This document shows, piece by piece, positions 9,805 to 19,123 of a DNA stretch of 64,000 nt; within the stretch, counting starts at the first letter, position 1, and the number at the start of each line of letters is the position of its first letter. The position numbers were made by a program, and so were the translations under genes. The notes beneath the pieces are model-generated. The model did no database searches. It was not told the DNA's origin and worked only from the letters and a program-made list of their open reading frames with translations. Source of the stretch: Fuerstiella marisgermanici (lineage in GTDB: Bacteria > Planctomycetota > Planctomycetia > Planctomycetales > Planctomycetaceae); contig NZ_CP017641.1 in NCBI RefSeq assembly GCF_001983935.1, positions 4,154,001 to 4,218,000 of the forward strand, given 5' to 3'.

Positions 9805-9814
9805 AGGTCAGAGG
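9805..9814. repeat. Left target-site duplication of the ISAs1-family element
   Basis: The 10-mer AGGTCAGAGG directly precedes the left inverted repeat and recurs exactly at 11106-11115 after the right inverted repeat. Confidence 0.9.
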
Positions 9815-11105
9815 CAGGGCCAGCGCATACTAAGTTGTTTTGCCGGTAAGGATTTGCATCAAATAGTCAATGTTCCATCCGGCCATTCTTCTTTTCATGA
9901 CGTTGCTTTGTTTGCCAGGATGTTTCTTGATGAGGCTGAGTGTGAGTCGTCTGAGCCATGACAAATTGTTCGCGAAGATTCGGTTTCGGACTCGACTCTC
10001 ATCCTCGCGGTAGGTCATGTCGAGACTCCAGTGCAGCGTGTTTTCTATGGCCCAGTGACCACGAACCGTTGTTGCGAACAGCTCGCCTTTGCGACGCAGA
10101 CTGCTGATGTAGTAGCGAACGTCAGAATGATGAATGCCGTCCTGCTCGTACATTCGGATCGCCGTTCCGATGGTCTTGAGTCCGGCCCATTTGTGGCCCA
10201 CGTCAAAATCGACAGGCACGGTCGCCTGATAGTAGATTCTCTGTTCCTGCCGACCGTGTCCCTTCTCTGTTTCTTCATAGCGACTGACGGGACAGCGAGC
10301 GAAGTCATCCTCCAGGTGATCGAGAAAAAACTTCTGCACGACCTCATAGAGTTTCGGTTGGTTGCCTTTCAGGGCTAACACATAGTCTGCATTGCCAGAC
10401 ACGATCTGCTGCGCAATGTTTTTTTGACAACCCGCTGCGTCAATCGTAATGATCGCCTCATCGATATTGATTTCGTTCAGTAATTTCGGGATCGCGGTGA
10501 TCTCGTTCGACTTCTCTTCCGTCGCCACCTGTCCCAGAGAAATCCCCTGATCAGAAGCCCACGCACTCACGATGAACAACGCACCCAGCCCATTCTTTTT
10601 GTCATGTGATCGACGGAGTGCTTTGCCATCAATCGCAATCTGTTTTCTGTAGCCTTCTTTCTGTTCGTCGGAAAGTCCTTCCAGCGATTCAATCCATTGC
10701 ACGAAGCACGCTTGAAAGTCGTTCGGCTTCAGGAGAGAAAGGACGCGCCGGTACGTATCTTTTTTCGGAATGCCATGCGGAAGTGCCAGGTGTTTCTGCA
10801 GGCCATCGGCATTCAGTCGCGCCCATTCCGCAATCGCACTGGGGCCGTCGGCGTTGGCCAGCACTCCGCAAATGGCGATCACAATCACATCACCAAGCAG
10901 ATGCAGACGATTGATGTTGGAACGCGGGTCTTTCAATTGATCAAAGTAATGAACAATGTTTCCTGTCAGCTCCTGGGTGACCGCCAGTTCAACTGTCGAC
11001 ATCTCTTGTCCTCTCCTCGTGAAGTCCGATGTTACGACACGAAAAGACTAACCAATACTCACTTGTCGCGCCAGCCTAAATTGCCCAAAGTGCGCGCTGG
11101 CCCTG
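9815..11105 (-). mobile_element. Complete ISAs1-family insertion sequence
   Basis: A 1291-bp element bounded by inverted repeats: CAGGGCCAGCGC at 9815-9826 and its exact complement at 11094-11105, with partial matching for a few more bases. It is flanked by a perfect 10-bp direct repeat. Length, CAGGGCC-type ends, a 10-bp duplication and a single transposase gene all fit the ISAs1 family. The intact transposase and identical duplications suggest a recent insertion. Before insertion, the left and right flanks would have joined in the intergenic region about 35 bases upstream of the DUF350 start codon. Confidence 0.92.
9830..11002 (-). CDS. ISAs1-family DDE transposase
   Basis: A 390-residue transposase filling the insertion sequence. 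The N-terminal region (H-Y-F-D-Q-L-K-D-P-R) is the DDE_Tnp_1-associated domain. The catalytic core has AIDGKALRRS, then TIDAAGCQKNIA, and a late E in the R-G-H-W-A-I-E-N-x-L-H-W motif, together forming the DDE triad of an RNase H-like transposase. These are characteristic of ISAs1 transposases, and the length is normal. The start at 11002 is supported by an AGGAGAGG site on the minus strand. No frameshift or stop interrupts it, so it should be active. Confidence 0.96.
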   Translation of the reverse strand: MSTVELAVTQELTGNIVHYFDQLKDPRSNINRLHLLGDVIVIAICGVLANADGPSAIAEWARLNADGLQKHLALPHGIPKKDTYRRVLSLLKPNDFQACFVQWIESLEGLSDEQKEGYRKQIAIDGKALRRSHDKKNGLGALFIVSAWASDQGISLGQVATEEKSNEITAIPKLLNEINIDEAIITIDAAGCQKNIAQQIVSGNADYVLALKGNQPKLYEVVQKFFLDHLEDDFARCPVSRYEETEKGHGRQEQRIYYQATVPVDFDVGHKWAGLKTIGTAIRMYEQDGIHHSDVRYYISSLRRKGELFATTVRGHWAIENTLHWSLDMTYREDESRVRNRIFANNLSWLRRLTLSLIKKHPGKQSNVMKRRMAGWNIDYLMQILTGKTT

Positions 11106-11115
11106 AGGTCAGAGG
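11106..11115. repeat. Right target-site duplication of the ISAs1-family element
   Basis: Exact copy of the 10-mer at 9805-9814, directly after the right inverted repeat. Confidence 0.9.
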
Positions 11116-11149
11116 CCTCCGTGTATTTCGGTCGAATTAAGGGACAGCA

Positions 11150-11374
11150 ATGCCAGACATCATGTACGCTTACCTTGTAACATTTGGGTGGGCCATTGTT
11201 GGTTCGGTGTCGATGGGGATTGGAATCATCATTACATTGAAAATGTTCGATTGGTCAACTCGCGACGTGGACGAATGGGAGCTCGTGAAGCAGGGCAACA
11301 TTCCAATAGCGATCATACTTGCCGCAGTTGTACTATCGCTTGGCATCGTGGTTTCGTCAGTAATTACGCCATGA
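11150..11374 (+). CDS. DUF350-like small membrane protein
   Basis: A 74-residue protein with two hydrophobic helices (about residues 8-30 and 50-72) separated by a charged loop with K-Q-G-N-I-P-I-A-I-I-L-A-A-V. The second helix motif matches DUF350 (YjfL-type), and one copy of the domain is present where many relatives have two. An inner-membrane location is predicted, and the function of the family is unknown. The stop overlaps the start of the next gene as ATGA, so translation is probably coupled. The insertion sequence ends 45 bases upstream and may have changed the promoter. Confidence 0.7.
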   Translation: MPDIMYAYLVTFGWAIVGSVSMGIGIIITLKMFDWSTRDVDEWELVKQGNIPIAIILAAVVLSLGIVVSSVITP

Positions 11375-12285
11375 AGTACTTAGCGCTGCTCTTCACAATC
11401 TTAATAACTGGAGTTGCTCAGGCACATTCTGGTGGGACAGATGCCCGCGGCGGTCACTACGACAGAAAGAACGGCGGTTATCACTTTGATGGTGGCGGTG
11501 GTCAAAGCTCCAGCACGGCCCAGCGCATATCTGCCCTCAAATCGAACTTTGGAAGCAATTTCGACACGTATTCCAGCGTACCGAAATCGTCAGAAGAACG
11601 TCACACGGAATTGAAGCCTAACGCTCGCTTACGCCCGCGTGACGTTTCGCCAAGATCGAAAGTTAGAACTGCAGCAAGATCTTCACCACGCGTGAGTTCG
11701 AGGGATCGGGTGCGCGTAAGGACTCCCCGTGAAAAACCGCCGTCTTTGTTGGAATACGTTGCACCGGACGTACCTCGCCATGAAATTCTGAACAAGGAAG
11801 ACCACATAGGTGTACCAAAGTACTCGATAGCCGTTGACTACGACACCGGAATGCCAAGACCGACCAAGGATGCACTGGAACGGCTCGTCACACAACTAGC
11901 TGAAAAGAAACGTGCCGAGGCGGAGATACGGCTCCCTCGCGGAACTCATGCGAATGCAGTGTGGGCAAAACTACTGATCTTGCCTAACCATTCGAGAACC
12001 GACTTCATGCCATACGGAACTGATTTCGAAGTTTTCGGCATCCAAAAATTCCGCAATGAAAATGCGATTCAAGTGTTCGTTTATCCGGGAAGTGGCTCAC
12101 TGCCAACGGAACACGAATTGACAAGGTATGCCGACGGAATTGACTTGCCGGCTCGCCAGCTTGTCCTCTTCTATTTACCGCGAATGAATCCCGCAGCGGG
12201 CTGTTGGGCGATGTATCGAGTTGGCGGCCGCGGCACTTTTCGGATCTACCCTGAACGGGTGCCTGAACCTTGGCAGGAGTCCTGA
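11371..12285 (+). CDS. Secreted protein with YHYH-like N-terminal motif
   Basis: 304 residues from the ATG at 11371. A clear signal peptide (MKYLALLFTILITGVAQA) is followed directly by H-S-G-G-T-D-A-R-G-G-H-Y-D-R-K-N-G-G-Y-H-F, resembling the short His-rich YHYH-type motif in exported bacterial proteins, where metal binding is suspected. A basic, Ser/Arg-rich linker (about residues 70-125) leads to a C-terminal region without a recognised domain. The frame is open further upstream to 11188, but that part would overlap the DUF350 gene and lacks a signal peptide. The ATGA overlap indicates an operon with the DUF350 gene. Function is unknown. Confidence 0.7.
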   Translation: MKYLALLFTILITGVAQAHSGGTDARGGHYDRKNGGYHFDGGGGQSSSTAQRISALKSNFGSNFDTYSSVPKSSEERHTELKPNARLRPRDVSPRSKVRTAARSSPRVSSRDRVRVRTPREKPPSLLEYVAPDVPRHEILNKEDHIGVPKYSIAVDYDTGMPRPTKDALERLVTQLAEKKRAEAEIRLPRGTHANAVWAKLLILPNHSRTDFMPYGTDFEVFGIQKFRNENAIQVFVYPGSGSLPTEHELTRYADGIDLPARQLVLFYLPRMNPAAGCWAMYRVGGRGTFRIYPERVPEPWQES

Positions 12286-12551
12286 CGCCCCAGCATTTCG
12301 TCCCATTTGCTTAAAATCTTGAAGTCCATCCGGCGCAGCAGTTGGACGAAATCGCAAAAGGCGGCAGGAACCTGCAAACGTCCGGATTTGCCGAAACTTC
12401 AGCCTAGGATTTCGTAATTTTGCGTCATCAGGACGCCGCCAAGCGTAAAATATTCTGCGCTGGCGCGGCAGCGGTCTTACTCTAACCTATTGGCCCCCCG
12501 CCAAGTAGCAGTCCGTAGCAACACATACCCTCCTTCCATCGAAGACCTGCC

Positions 12552-14933
12552 ATGTCACGACTCCTCAGAAACAATCTGCCTGCGCTGCTGGCCGTGTTGC
12601 CGGTCTTGGCAGTGTCGCCCGGTATTCATGCTGACGAAGCCGATGCGATTTCGTACAACCAGGACGTGCGGCCGATTCTGTCGAACAATTGCTTTGCCTG
12701 TCATGGCCCGGACCCGGAAGATCGTCAGGCGGACGCTCGGCTGGACGTTCCCGATGAGATCGACCTGGACGAAGTTTTGAGTCGGATCACGGAAACCGAT
12801 CCCGAGATCGTGATGCCGCCGCCACACACGAATAAAAAGCTCTCAAAAAAGCAGATTTCGATTTTGAAGCAATGGATTGCGGACGGAGCAAAATATGAAA
12901 CTCATTGGGCCTTTCTTCCGCCGAAGGAGCATGACCTACCCGCCGTCAACGACGCTGCATGGAATGACCACGCGATCGACCGGTTTGTGCGAAAGCGGTT
13001 GCAGCGCCAGAAACTACAGCCGAACAAGCCCGCCGACAAACGCACGCTGATTCGCCGAGTCACGCTGGACCTGACCGGTCTGCCGCCGACCTTGGAAGAT
13101 GTGCGAGCGTTCGCAAACGACAATTCACCGGACGCGTATGAAAAGCTGGTGGACCGCCTGCTGAAGTCGCCGCACTTTGGCGAACACATGGCTCGCTACT
13201 GGCTGGACGTTGTTCGCTTCGCTGACACCAACGGTCTGCATCATGATCATTATCGCGAAATGACCCCGTATCGAGACTGGGTGATTCGGTCATTCAACGA
13301 CAACCTGCCGTTTCGGGATTTTGTGATTGATCAAATTGCCGGCGATCTGCACGAACAACCGACGACTGACCAAAAGATTGCGTCCGGCTTCAACAGGCTG
13401 CATCTGATCATCGATCGCGGCACGGCGTTGCCGGAAGAAAGTTTTATGCGCAACGTTGTTGACCGTGTCTCATCGGTCGGGACGGCGTTTCTGGGGCTGA
13501 CGCTGGAATGTGCCGTCTGCCACGACCACAAGTACGACCCGATTACTCAGCGAGACTTCTACCAGTTCTACGCCTTCTTCAACAACTTCGATGGGGGCCC
13601 GGAAACCGGTGGGCGACGCGGCCTGGACTTTCAACGAGGACTACAGGAACCGTACATCGAATTGCCGACCGACGAACAAAAGCAACGTCGCGAACAACTG
13701 CAAAAAGAAGTCGCCGATCTGAACATGCAACTGGCGGCAGCCACCGACGAAGCGACAAAGAAGAGCCTGCAAACGAACGCTGCCGCAAAGCAAAAGGAAC
13801 TGGATGACCTGATTCTGTCCATCCCCGCGACGCTGGTGATGAAGGAGCGTGACGAGGTCCGGCCGACTCATATTTTGGTGCGAGGAAACTATGATCAGCC
13901 GGGCGAACTGGTCGAACGCCACACGCCCGGTTTTCTGCCGCCCATGAATACGACCGGCGATAAGCTAAAAACGCGAATGGATTTGGCTCAGTGGTTAGTG
14001 GCCAAGTCAAATCCGTTGACGGCACGAGTCGCCGTGAACCGTTTCTGGCAGCAGTTGTTCGGTGTCGGTCTGGTAGCGTCCTCAGAAGACTTTGGTGCTC
14101 AGGGCGAACCGCCCAGCCATCCGGAATTGCTGGACCATCTCACGCTGCGGTTTGTCGAATCCGGCTGGGACGTGAGGTCGCTGCTGAAGTTCATCGTGAT
14201 GTCTCGCACATATCAACAGTCGTCTCAGGACGAACGCGAACACTTCATCGCCGATCCGAACAACCGCCTGCTTGCGCGAGGCTCTCGGTTTCGCTACGAC
14301 GCCGAAGTGATTCGCGATCAGGTGCTGTCTGTCAGCGGTCTGTTGAATGATTCGTTGTACGGCAAGAGCGTCAAACCGCCTCAACCGGAGGGCTTGTGGA
14401 AGATTGTCGCGATGCCATTTTCCTACCCTCGCATCTACGAACCGGACACGGGTGACAAGATCTACCGTCGCAGCGTGTACTCATTCTGGAAGCGAGGTTT
14501 GCCGCCGCCACAGATGACGATCTTTGATGCTCCCACGCGCGAAGCCTGCACGGCTCGCCGCGAACGCACGAACACGCCTCTACAGGCGCTGGTTCTGATG
14601 AACGAGCAACAGTATTTCCAGGCGGCAATGACACTGGCGGATTCGCTGTTAAAGCAGTCCGCTCTTGACGATCAACAACGAGTGGCCGCGGCATACGAAA
14701 GAATCACATCACGACAGCCGGACACCGCGACCGTGGCGACACTCACCGATGCGTTGCAGCAGTTTCGAATGGTGTACGAAGAAAACGCCGACGCCGCGAA
14801 TAAGATGTTCGCGGCGGCCGAATCGAATCAGTTGAAACTTGCGAGCGAACCGAACAACAAGTCGGAACTGGCAGCGCTAACCATGATCGTTCATTCACTA
14901 CTGAATCTGGATGTGACGAAAACACGCGAGTAG
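12552..14933 (+). CDS. PSCyt1/PSCyt2/PSD1 cytochrome-type protein (DUF1549-DUF1553)
   Basis: 793 residues with a signal peptide. Residues about 38-115 form the planctomycete cytochrome c-like domain PSCyt1, with the haem motif C-F-A-C-H-G-P-D and a later M-P-P-P. Next comes the DUF1549 (PSCyt2) region, beginning I-D-R-F-V-R-K-R-L and including LTGLPPTLEDVRAF and C-A-V-C-H-D-H-K-Y-D-P-I, a second CxxCH. The DUF1553 (PSD1) domain occupies the C-terminal third (NRFWQQLFGVGLV, then REACTARRERTNTPLQAL). The role is not established; such proteins sit in the periplasm and are paired with DUF1501 proteins, as here. A coiled segment at about residues 375-415 lies between the domains. Confidence 0.95.
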   Translation: MSRLLRNNLPALLAVLPVLAVSPGIHADEADAISYNQDVRPILSNNCFACHGPDPEDRQADARLDVPDEIDLDEVLSRITETDPEIVMPPPHTNKKLSKKQISILKQWIADGAKYETHWAFLPPKEHDLPAVNDAAWNDHAIDRFVRKRLQRQKLQPNKPADKRTLIRRVTLDLTGLPPTLEDVRAFANDNSPDAYEKLVDRLLKSPHFGEHMARYWLDVVRFADTNGLHHDHYREMTPYRDWVIRSFNDNLPFRDFVIDQIAGDLHEQPTTDQKIASGFNRLHLIIDRGTALPEESFMRNVVDRVSSVGTAFLGLTLECAVCHDHKYDPITQRDFYQFYAFFNNFDGGPETGGRRGLDFQRGLQEPYIELPTDEQKQRREQLQKEVADLNMQLAAATDEATKKSLQTNAAAKQKELDDLILSIPATLVMKERDEVRPTHILVRGNYDQPGELVERHTPGFLPPMNTTGDKLKTRMDLAQWLVAKSNPLTARVAVNRFWQQLFGVGLVASSEDFGAQGEPPSHPELLDHLTLRFVESGWDVRSLLKFIVMSRTYQQSSQDEREHFIADPNNRLLARGSRFRYDAEVIRDQVLSVSGLLNDSLYGKSVKPPQPEGLWKIVAMPFSYPRIYEPDTGDKIYRRSVYSFWKRGLPPPQMTIFDAPTREACTARRERTNTPLQALVLMNEQQYFQAAMTLADSLLKQSALDDQQRVAAAYERITSRQPDTATVATLTDALQQFRMVYEENADAANKMFAAAESNQLKLASEPNNKSELAALTMIVHSLLNLDVTKTRE

Positions 14934-14966
14934 TTTGCGAGAGTCAAACCACGGAAAGTGACAACC

Positions 14967-16406
14967 ATGCACCCCATCGAACAATTTCAACAGCTCGACA
15001 ATCGCCGCCGGTTTCTTCGGCGTTCGGCCATGGGGCTCGGTTCCACAGCCGCCGCGTCACTGCTCGCTCAGGTTCAGGCGGGAACCGCAGACGCGCGGAC
15101 TCATTTCCCGGCGAAAGCGAAGCGAGTCATCTTTCTGTTTATGGCCGGAGCACCCAGCCAGCTGGACTTGTTCGACGAAAAACCGGACCTGCACCGACAG
15201 TTCAACAAGCCTCTTCCCGCCAGCGTCAGTAACGGTCAACGCGTCACTGCCATGACGAAGGGCAAAGAACAAATTGTCGCGCCGTCTATGTTTACTTTCG
15301 CTCCGCGAGGGCAAAGCGGGATGCGAATGAGTGAACTGCTGCCGCATTTGGGCGGTGTGGCTGACGACCTGTGCATCATCAAATCGCTGAACACAGATGC
15401 CATCAACCATGACCCAGCCAAGACGCTGTTCTGCACAGGTTCGCAGATTCCCGGCAAGGCGAGCCTCGGCGCCTGGTTGAGTTACGGTCTCGGACGAATG
15501 AACCAGAACCTGCCCGATTTTGTCGTGTTGAATTCAGCCTTCTGGACGGGCGGCACCGGCAACGTGCAGGCTTTGTACAGTCGACTGTGGGGTTCGGGAT
15601 TTTTGCCGTCTAAGCATCAGGGGGTTTCCTTTCAGCCATCGGGCGATCCGGTTCTGTTTTTGTCGAACCCAGCCGGCGTGACTCGCGAAAGTCGGCAGAA
15701 GATGTTGCACCTGGTCACAAAGTTAAACCAACAGCATCTGGCCGAAGCCGGCGACCCGGAAATCCAGACCACGATCGCTCAACAGGAAATGGCGTTCCGC
15801 ATGCAGGCGTCGGTGCCGGAACTAACAGACCTGTCTGGCGAACCAGAACACATTCTGGACATGTACGGCCCGGAAGCCACCAAGAGCGGTTCATTCGCCC
15901 GCAACTGCCTTCTGGCACGCCGCATGGTGGAACGCGACGTTCGGTTTGTGCAGCTGTTCCATCGCGGCTGGGACCATCATGTAGGCCTGCCGAAAAAAAT
16001 CCGCGGCCAGGCGTACGACGTCGATCAACCAGCCGCCGCTTTGATTAAAGACCTTAAGCAAAGAGGCCTGCTGGATGAGACGCTGATTGTCTTTGGGGGC
16101 GAGTTCGGCCGAACGACGTACGGCCAGGGCCAGCTGCAACGCGACAACTACGGTCGCGACCACCACCCGCGCTGCTTCAGCGTGTGGCTGGCAGGCGGTG
16201 GCGTGAAGGGCGGCATGACGTACGGCGAAACGGACGAATACAGCTACAACATCATCAACAACCCCGTTCACATTCGCGACCTGAACGCCACGATCCTGCA
16301 TCAGCTGGGCCTCGACAACACAAAGCTAAGCTTTCCGTTCCGAGGCCTCGACCAACGACTCACCGGCGTGGAAGAGGCTCACGTTGTGAAGGACATTCTG
16401 ACGTAG
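14967..16406 (+). CDS. DUF1501 protein, Tat-exported sulfatase-like
   Basis: 479 residues. The N-terminus has a twin-arginine signal (N-R-R-R-F-L-R-R-S-A) followed by an Ala/Gly-rich hydrophobic stretch. The body shows DUF1501 hallmarks: FLFMAGAPSQLDLFDEKP, FVVLNSAFW, FHRGWDHH and F-G-G-E-F-G-R-T-T-Y-G-Q, with the fold of the alkaline phosphatase/sulfatase superfamily. The ATG at 14967 is preferred over the in-frame GTG at 14958 because GGAAAG lies 8 bases before it. The gene follows the PSD1 gene by 33 bases in the same direction, the standard two-gene planctomycete unit. The substrate is unknown. Confidence 0.94.
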   Translation: MHPIEQFQQLDNRRRFLRRSAMGLGSTAAASLLAQVQAGTADARTHFPAKAKRVIFLFMAGAPSQLDLFDEKPDLHRQFNKPLPASVSNGQRVTAMTKGKEQIVAPSMFTFAPRGQSGMRMSELLPHLGGVADDLCIIKSLNTDAINHDPAKTLFCTGSQIPGKASLGAWLSYGLGRMNQNLPDFVVLNSAFWTGGTGNVQALYSRLWGSGFLPSKHQGVSFQPSGDPVLFLSNPAGVTRESRQKMLHLVTKLNQQHLAEAGDPEIQTTIAQQEMAFRMQASVPELTDLSGEPEHILDMYGPEATKSGSFARNCLLARRMVERDVRFVQLFHRGWDHHVGLPKKIRGQAYDVDQPAAALIKDLKQRGLLDETLIVFGGEFGRTTYGQGQLQRDNYGRDHHPRCFSVWLAGGGVKGGMTYGETDEYSYNIINNPVHIRDLNATILHQLGLDNTKLSFPFRGLDQRLTGVEEAHVVKDILT

Positions 16407-16427
16407 TTGTCCGAGGCGGCGCGGGGG

Positions 16428-17504
16428 CTACCAGGCGTCGACTGCGTCTGCTTCTACCAGCGGACATTCGACATCGGCGTTCATGCGATCCACGGCTGCA
16501 ACGTCTTTGAAGCCCGATCCGGTCACCATGCAAACGATCATTGCATCCGCAGCCACTTCGCCGCGTTTCGCTGCCTGCAACGCTCCGGACAGTGCGACCG
16601 CTCCGGCCGGTTCACTGAAGATGCCTTCTTCGCGTGCCAGCCGTCGTTGAACGGCCCACACATATTCGTCGCTGACGAGGTGACCTGTTCCACCGGACGC
16701 TCGACAGCCTTCGACAGCCAGATGCCCGTCAACGACGCTGGCCACCTGCAAGCCGCTGACCTTTGTCGTGCAGACGACCTCTTGAGCTTTCGCAGCTCCG
16801 TTGCGCAGCGGGCCGGAAATCGTGTCGTTGCCTTCCGGCTGAACACACTCCACCGCCGCACTTTTTTCAAGCTGACCTTTGTCGACCAACTGGGCAAATC
16901 CGCGAGCCATTGCGACACACAAACCGCCGCCGCCCGCCGGGCAAAAGACGTGGTCGATTAATTGAGGAGCCTGTTCCGCCAGTTCAAACGCGACGGTTTG
17001 AACGCCGGACATGCCGACCGGGCTGTACACGAAGCCGCTGACCTGCATGGCCGAATCCGGCCGTTGTCCCAGTTGCTCAAGCTTTTTAAAGACCAGCTCA
17101 GTGGCTGCCGCGTCGGTGCCGAAGTTTTTAATGCGAGCGATATTTGCGCCGTAGGCCATCATTTGTTTCAGCTTGCCCAGCGGCGCACCTTCCACAATGG
17201 CGATGTGACATTCAATGCCGGCAGCCGCGCAATAGGCGGCCAAGGCGGCTCCCGTGTTTCCGCTGGACGTCGCAATACACTTCGTCTTGCCTCGCGCGAC
17301 CATGTCAGAGATCGCGGCGTAGGCGAATCGATCTTTGTACGAACCGGAAGCGTTGCCGGTTTCCAGTTTGAAGAACAGGTTTTTCAAACCTGCTGCCGGG
17401 CCAATCGATTTGGATCGCACCAGGGGCGTATCGCCTTCGCCTAAAGTGATCCGAGATGTTTCGGGAATCGGATCGATCATGTCTGCCCAGCGCCAGATAC
17501 TCAT
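16428..17504 (-). CDS. thrC: Threonine synthase (PLP-dependent, fold type II)
   Basis: 358 residues from the ATG at 17502-17504. The PLP lysine lies in G-S-Y-K-D-R-F-A, the phosphate-binding loop in S-S-G-N-T-G-A-A-L-A-A-Y, and a glycine-rich A-G-G-G-G-L loop contacts cofactor phosphate. Family: threonine synthase, converting O-phosphohomoserine to threonine. Related fold-II enzymes (threonine dehydratase, cysteate synthase) cannot be excluded from sequence alone. The ATG overlaps the TGA of the upstream M81 gene by 4 bases, giving a coupled pair. A longer open frame to 17582 is possible but would overlap that gene heavily. Confidence 0.85.
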   Translation of the reverse strand: MSIWRWADMIDPIPETSRITLGEGDTPLVRSKSIGPAAGLKNLFFKLETGNASGSYKDRFAYAAISDMVARGKTKCIATSSGNTGAALAAYCAAAGIECHIAIVEGAPLGKLKQMMAYGANIARIKNFGTDAAATELVFKKLEQLGQRPDSAMQVSGFVYSPVGMSGVQTVAFELAEQAPQLIDHVFCPAGGGGLCVAMARGFAQLVDKGQLEKSAAVECVQPEGNDTISGPLRNGAAKAQEVVCTTKVSGLQVASVVDGHLAVEGCRASGGTGHLVSDEYVWAVQRRLAREEGIFSEPAGAVALSGALQAAKRGEVAADAMIVCMVTGSGFKDVAAVDRMNADVECPLVEADAVDAW

Positions 17505-18979
17505 TTGAATTCCGTGTTTGGTTCCAGAGGAAACAGGGGCTGCCGTCGATGGTGATAGGTCAGCCGGTTCATATCGGCACACGTTGCCCCGATTGTATTA
17601 ACTCGAATGAAACTGTCGCACACTTCGCGGTACGCTGCAATCGGTGCGTTGACGCCTTTCGCGACCAACAGTCGAAAACTTTTGGGATCCAAGCCACAAC
17701 TAACAATTTGTTGCAGACTAAACGGAACCATGCGACGACTTGTCAGCATTAAGGTCAGGCCACCATCCGTTTCGCAAATGGCTGTACGACCCTGATCGAA
17801 TTCCGTGATGCCACCGTGGCGCGGTTGAGGTTCCGAAAACCGCCCGTCGTGCATCGACTTCACCGTGACAGTAACAGCGATGGGTGCACCATGAAGGTCG
17901 TCCGTTTTGCCGCCAACCTTTAAGTCCAGTCGAGCACCTTCGCTTGCTGCGTCGCATGCCGCTACGGCTTCGGGATCGAACAGACAGCCGAATGCAGGCC
18001 CGGCTTCGCGTCGATGGATTTCGCCCAGCAACTCAGTGCCGTCGGCTGAAGAACCGCCGCCGACGTTATCGCCCATGTCCAGAAGGCACACTCGGCCCTC
18101 CGCCGATTCGCATTCGTCAAGCGCCTGAGTCACCGACGTAAATTCGCCTCGCAGGTCTGCCCGCATGGACCACATTTTTTCGGCGAGCTGATCGGCCAGT
18201 CGTTGTGCCTTGGCCGGATCGTTGTCGGTAACCGCAATCACCGCCGACCCCATTTCGGGCACGTCAGAATACGGAAAACCGAGTAAAATGCTGTTCGAAG
18301 CAGCTTCGCCGGTCTCCAGCTGTTGATTCGCAGCGGCGTACAGCGGCGTCAGGTGAGGCTCGTCGGTGCATTGACGTTCAATGCTGATTGCCATCGGCGG
18401 GAATGCAGCCGCCATCGTCGGACGGATTTCCTGCCGCACGGTTTTCGCCATCAGTTGTGCCGCTTCGATTCCCCGGTCTCGTTGATCGAGATGAGGATTG
18501 GTTCGATAGGCCACCAAAGCGTCGCAGGAATCGACCATCAGGGGCGACAAGTTTGCATGCGCGTCCAGAGTTCCAATGATGGGCAGCGTGGAGCCAACAA
18601 GTTGCCGCAGTTGGTGCAGCCAGTAGCCGTCCGCGTCCGGCTGATTTTCGCTGACGGTCGCTCCATGCGGTGCCACCAGAATCCCATCCAGCCGCTCCGA
18701 TTTGCGCACGCTCTTCAGCAGCTGATTGACCAGATCGTCAAAATCGCTCGCGGCAATCGTGCCTGACGGCAGAGCTCGCGCGGCAAACAGCGGCACTGCC
18801 TCGATATCGGCATCTGCCAGTCCGGCAAAGAAACCGCCGACTTCGTGGTGAGCTTCCGCCAATGCTTCGCGGACGGCCTCACCGGTGCACAACAAATTCT
18901 GCCGAAAGGATTCGACCGTCGTTGGTTGCTTTAGAAACGTGTTCGATTCATGCAGAAACGCAACAATACCAACTCTCAC
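17501..18979 (-). CDS. M81-family metallopeptidase (MlrC-like)
   Basis: 492 residues beginning MRVGIVAFLHESNTF, the usual start of DUF1485/M81 proteins. Conserved blocks include LVAPHGATVSE, GTLDAHANLSP with a candidate metal-binding D-x-H, AYRTNPHLDQRDRG, and the C-terminal domain with L-L-D-M-G-D-N-V-G-G-G-S-S. M81 is named after MlrC, which degrades linearised microcystin fragments. Most members have no known substrate, so microcystin degradation should not be inferred here. It is first in a two-gene unit with threonine synthase. Confidence 0.92.
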   Translation of the reverse strand: MRVGIVAFLHESNTFLKQPTTVESFRQNLLCTGEAVREALAEAHHEVGGFFAGLADADIEAVPLFAARALPSGTIAASDFDDLVNQLLKSVRKSERLDGILVAPHGATVSENQPDADGYWLHQLRQLVGSTLPIIGTLDAHANLSPLMVDSCDALVAYRTNPHLDQRDRGIEAAQLMAKTVRQEIRPTMAAAFPPMAISIERQCTDEPHLTPLYAAANQQLETGEAASNSILLGFPYSDVPEMGSAVIAVTDNDPAKAQRLADQLAEKMWSMRADLRGEFTSVTQALDECESAEGRVCLLDMGDNVGGGSSADGTELLGEIHRREAGPAFGCLFDPEAVAACDAASEGARLDLKVGGKTDDLHGAPIAVTVTVKSMHDGRFSEPQPRHGGITEFDQGRTAICETDGGLTLMLTSRRMVPFSLQQIVSCGLDPKSFRLLVAKGVNAPIAAYREVCDSFIRVNTIGATCADMNRLTYHHRRQPLFPLEPNTEFK

Positions 18980-19123
18980 GGAATCGCTTTCTTAGACAGC
19001 AGCGGCGAAATTCACTTCCCATCGCAAACCGAAGCACGTGCGAACAGCTCGCAGAACCATTGCTTCAGTTACGTTCTGAGGTGGGATGGTATTTTCGACA
19101 GATGCCTCTGTCCACGCCGTGGA

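Noticed and set aside
17505-17582. Longer N-terminus for threonine synthase
   Set aside because: It would overlap the M81 gene by about 80 bases. The ATGA overlap at 17501-17504 is the normal coupled arrangement.
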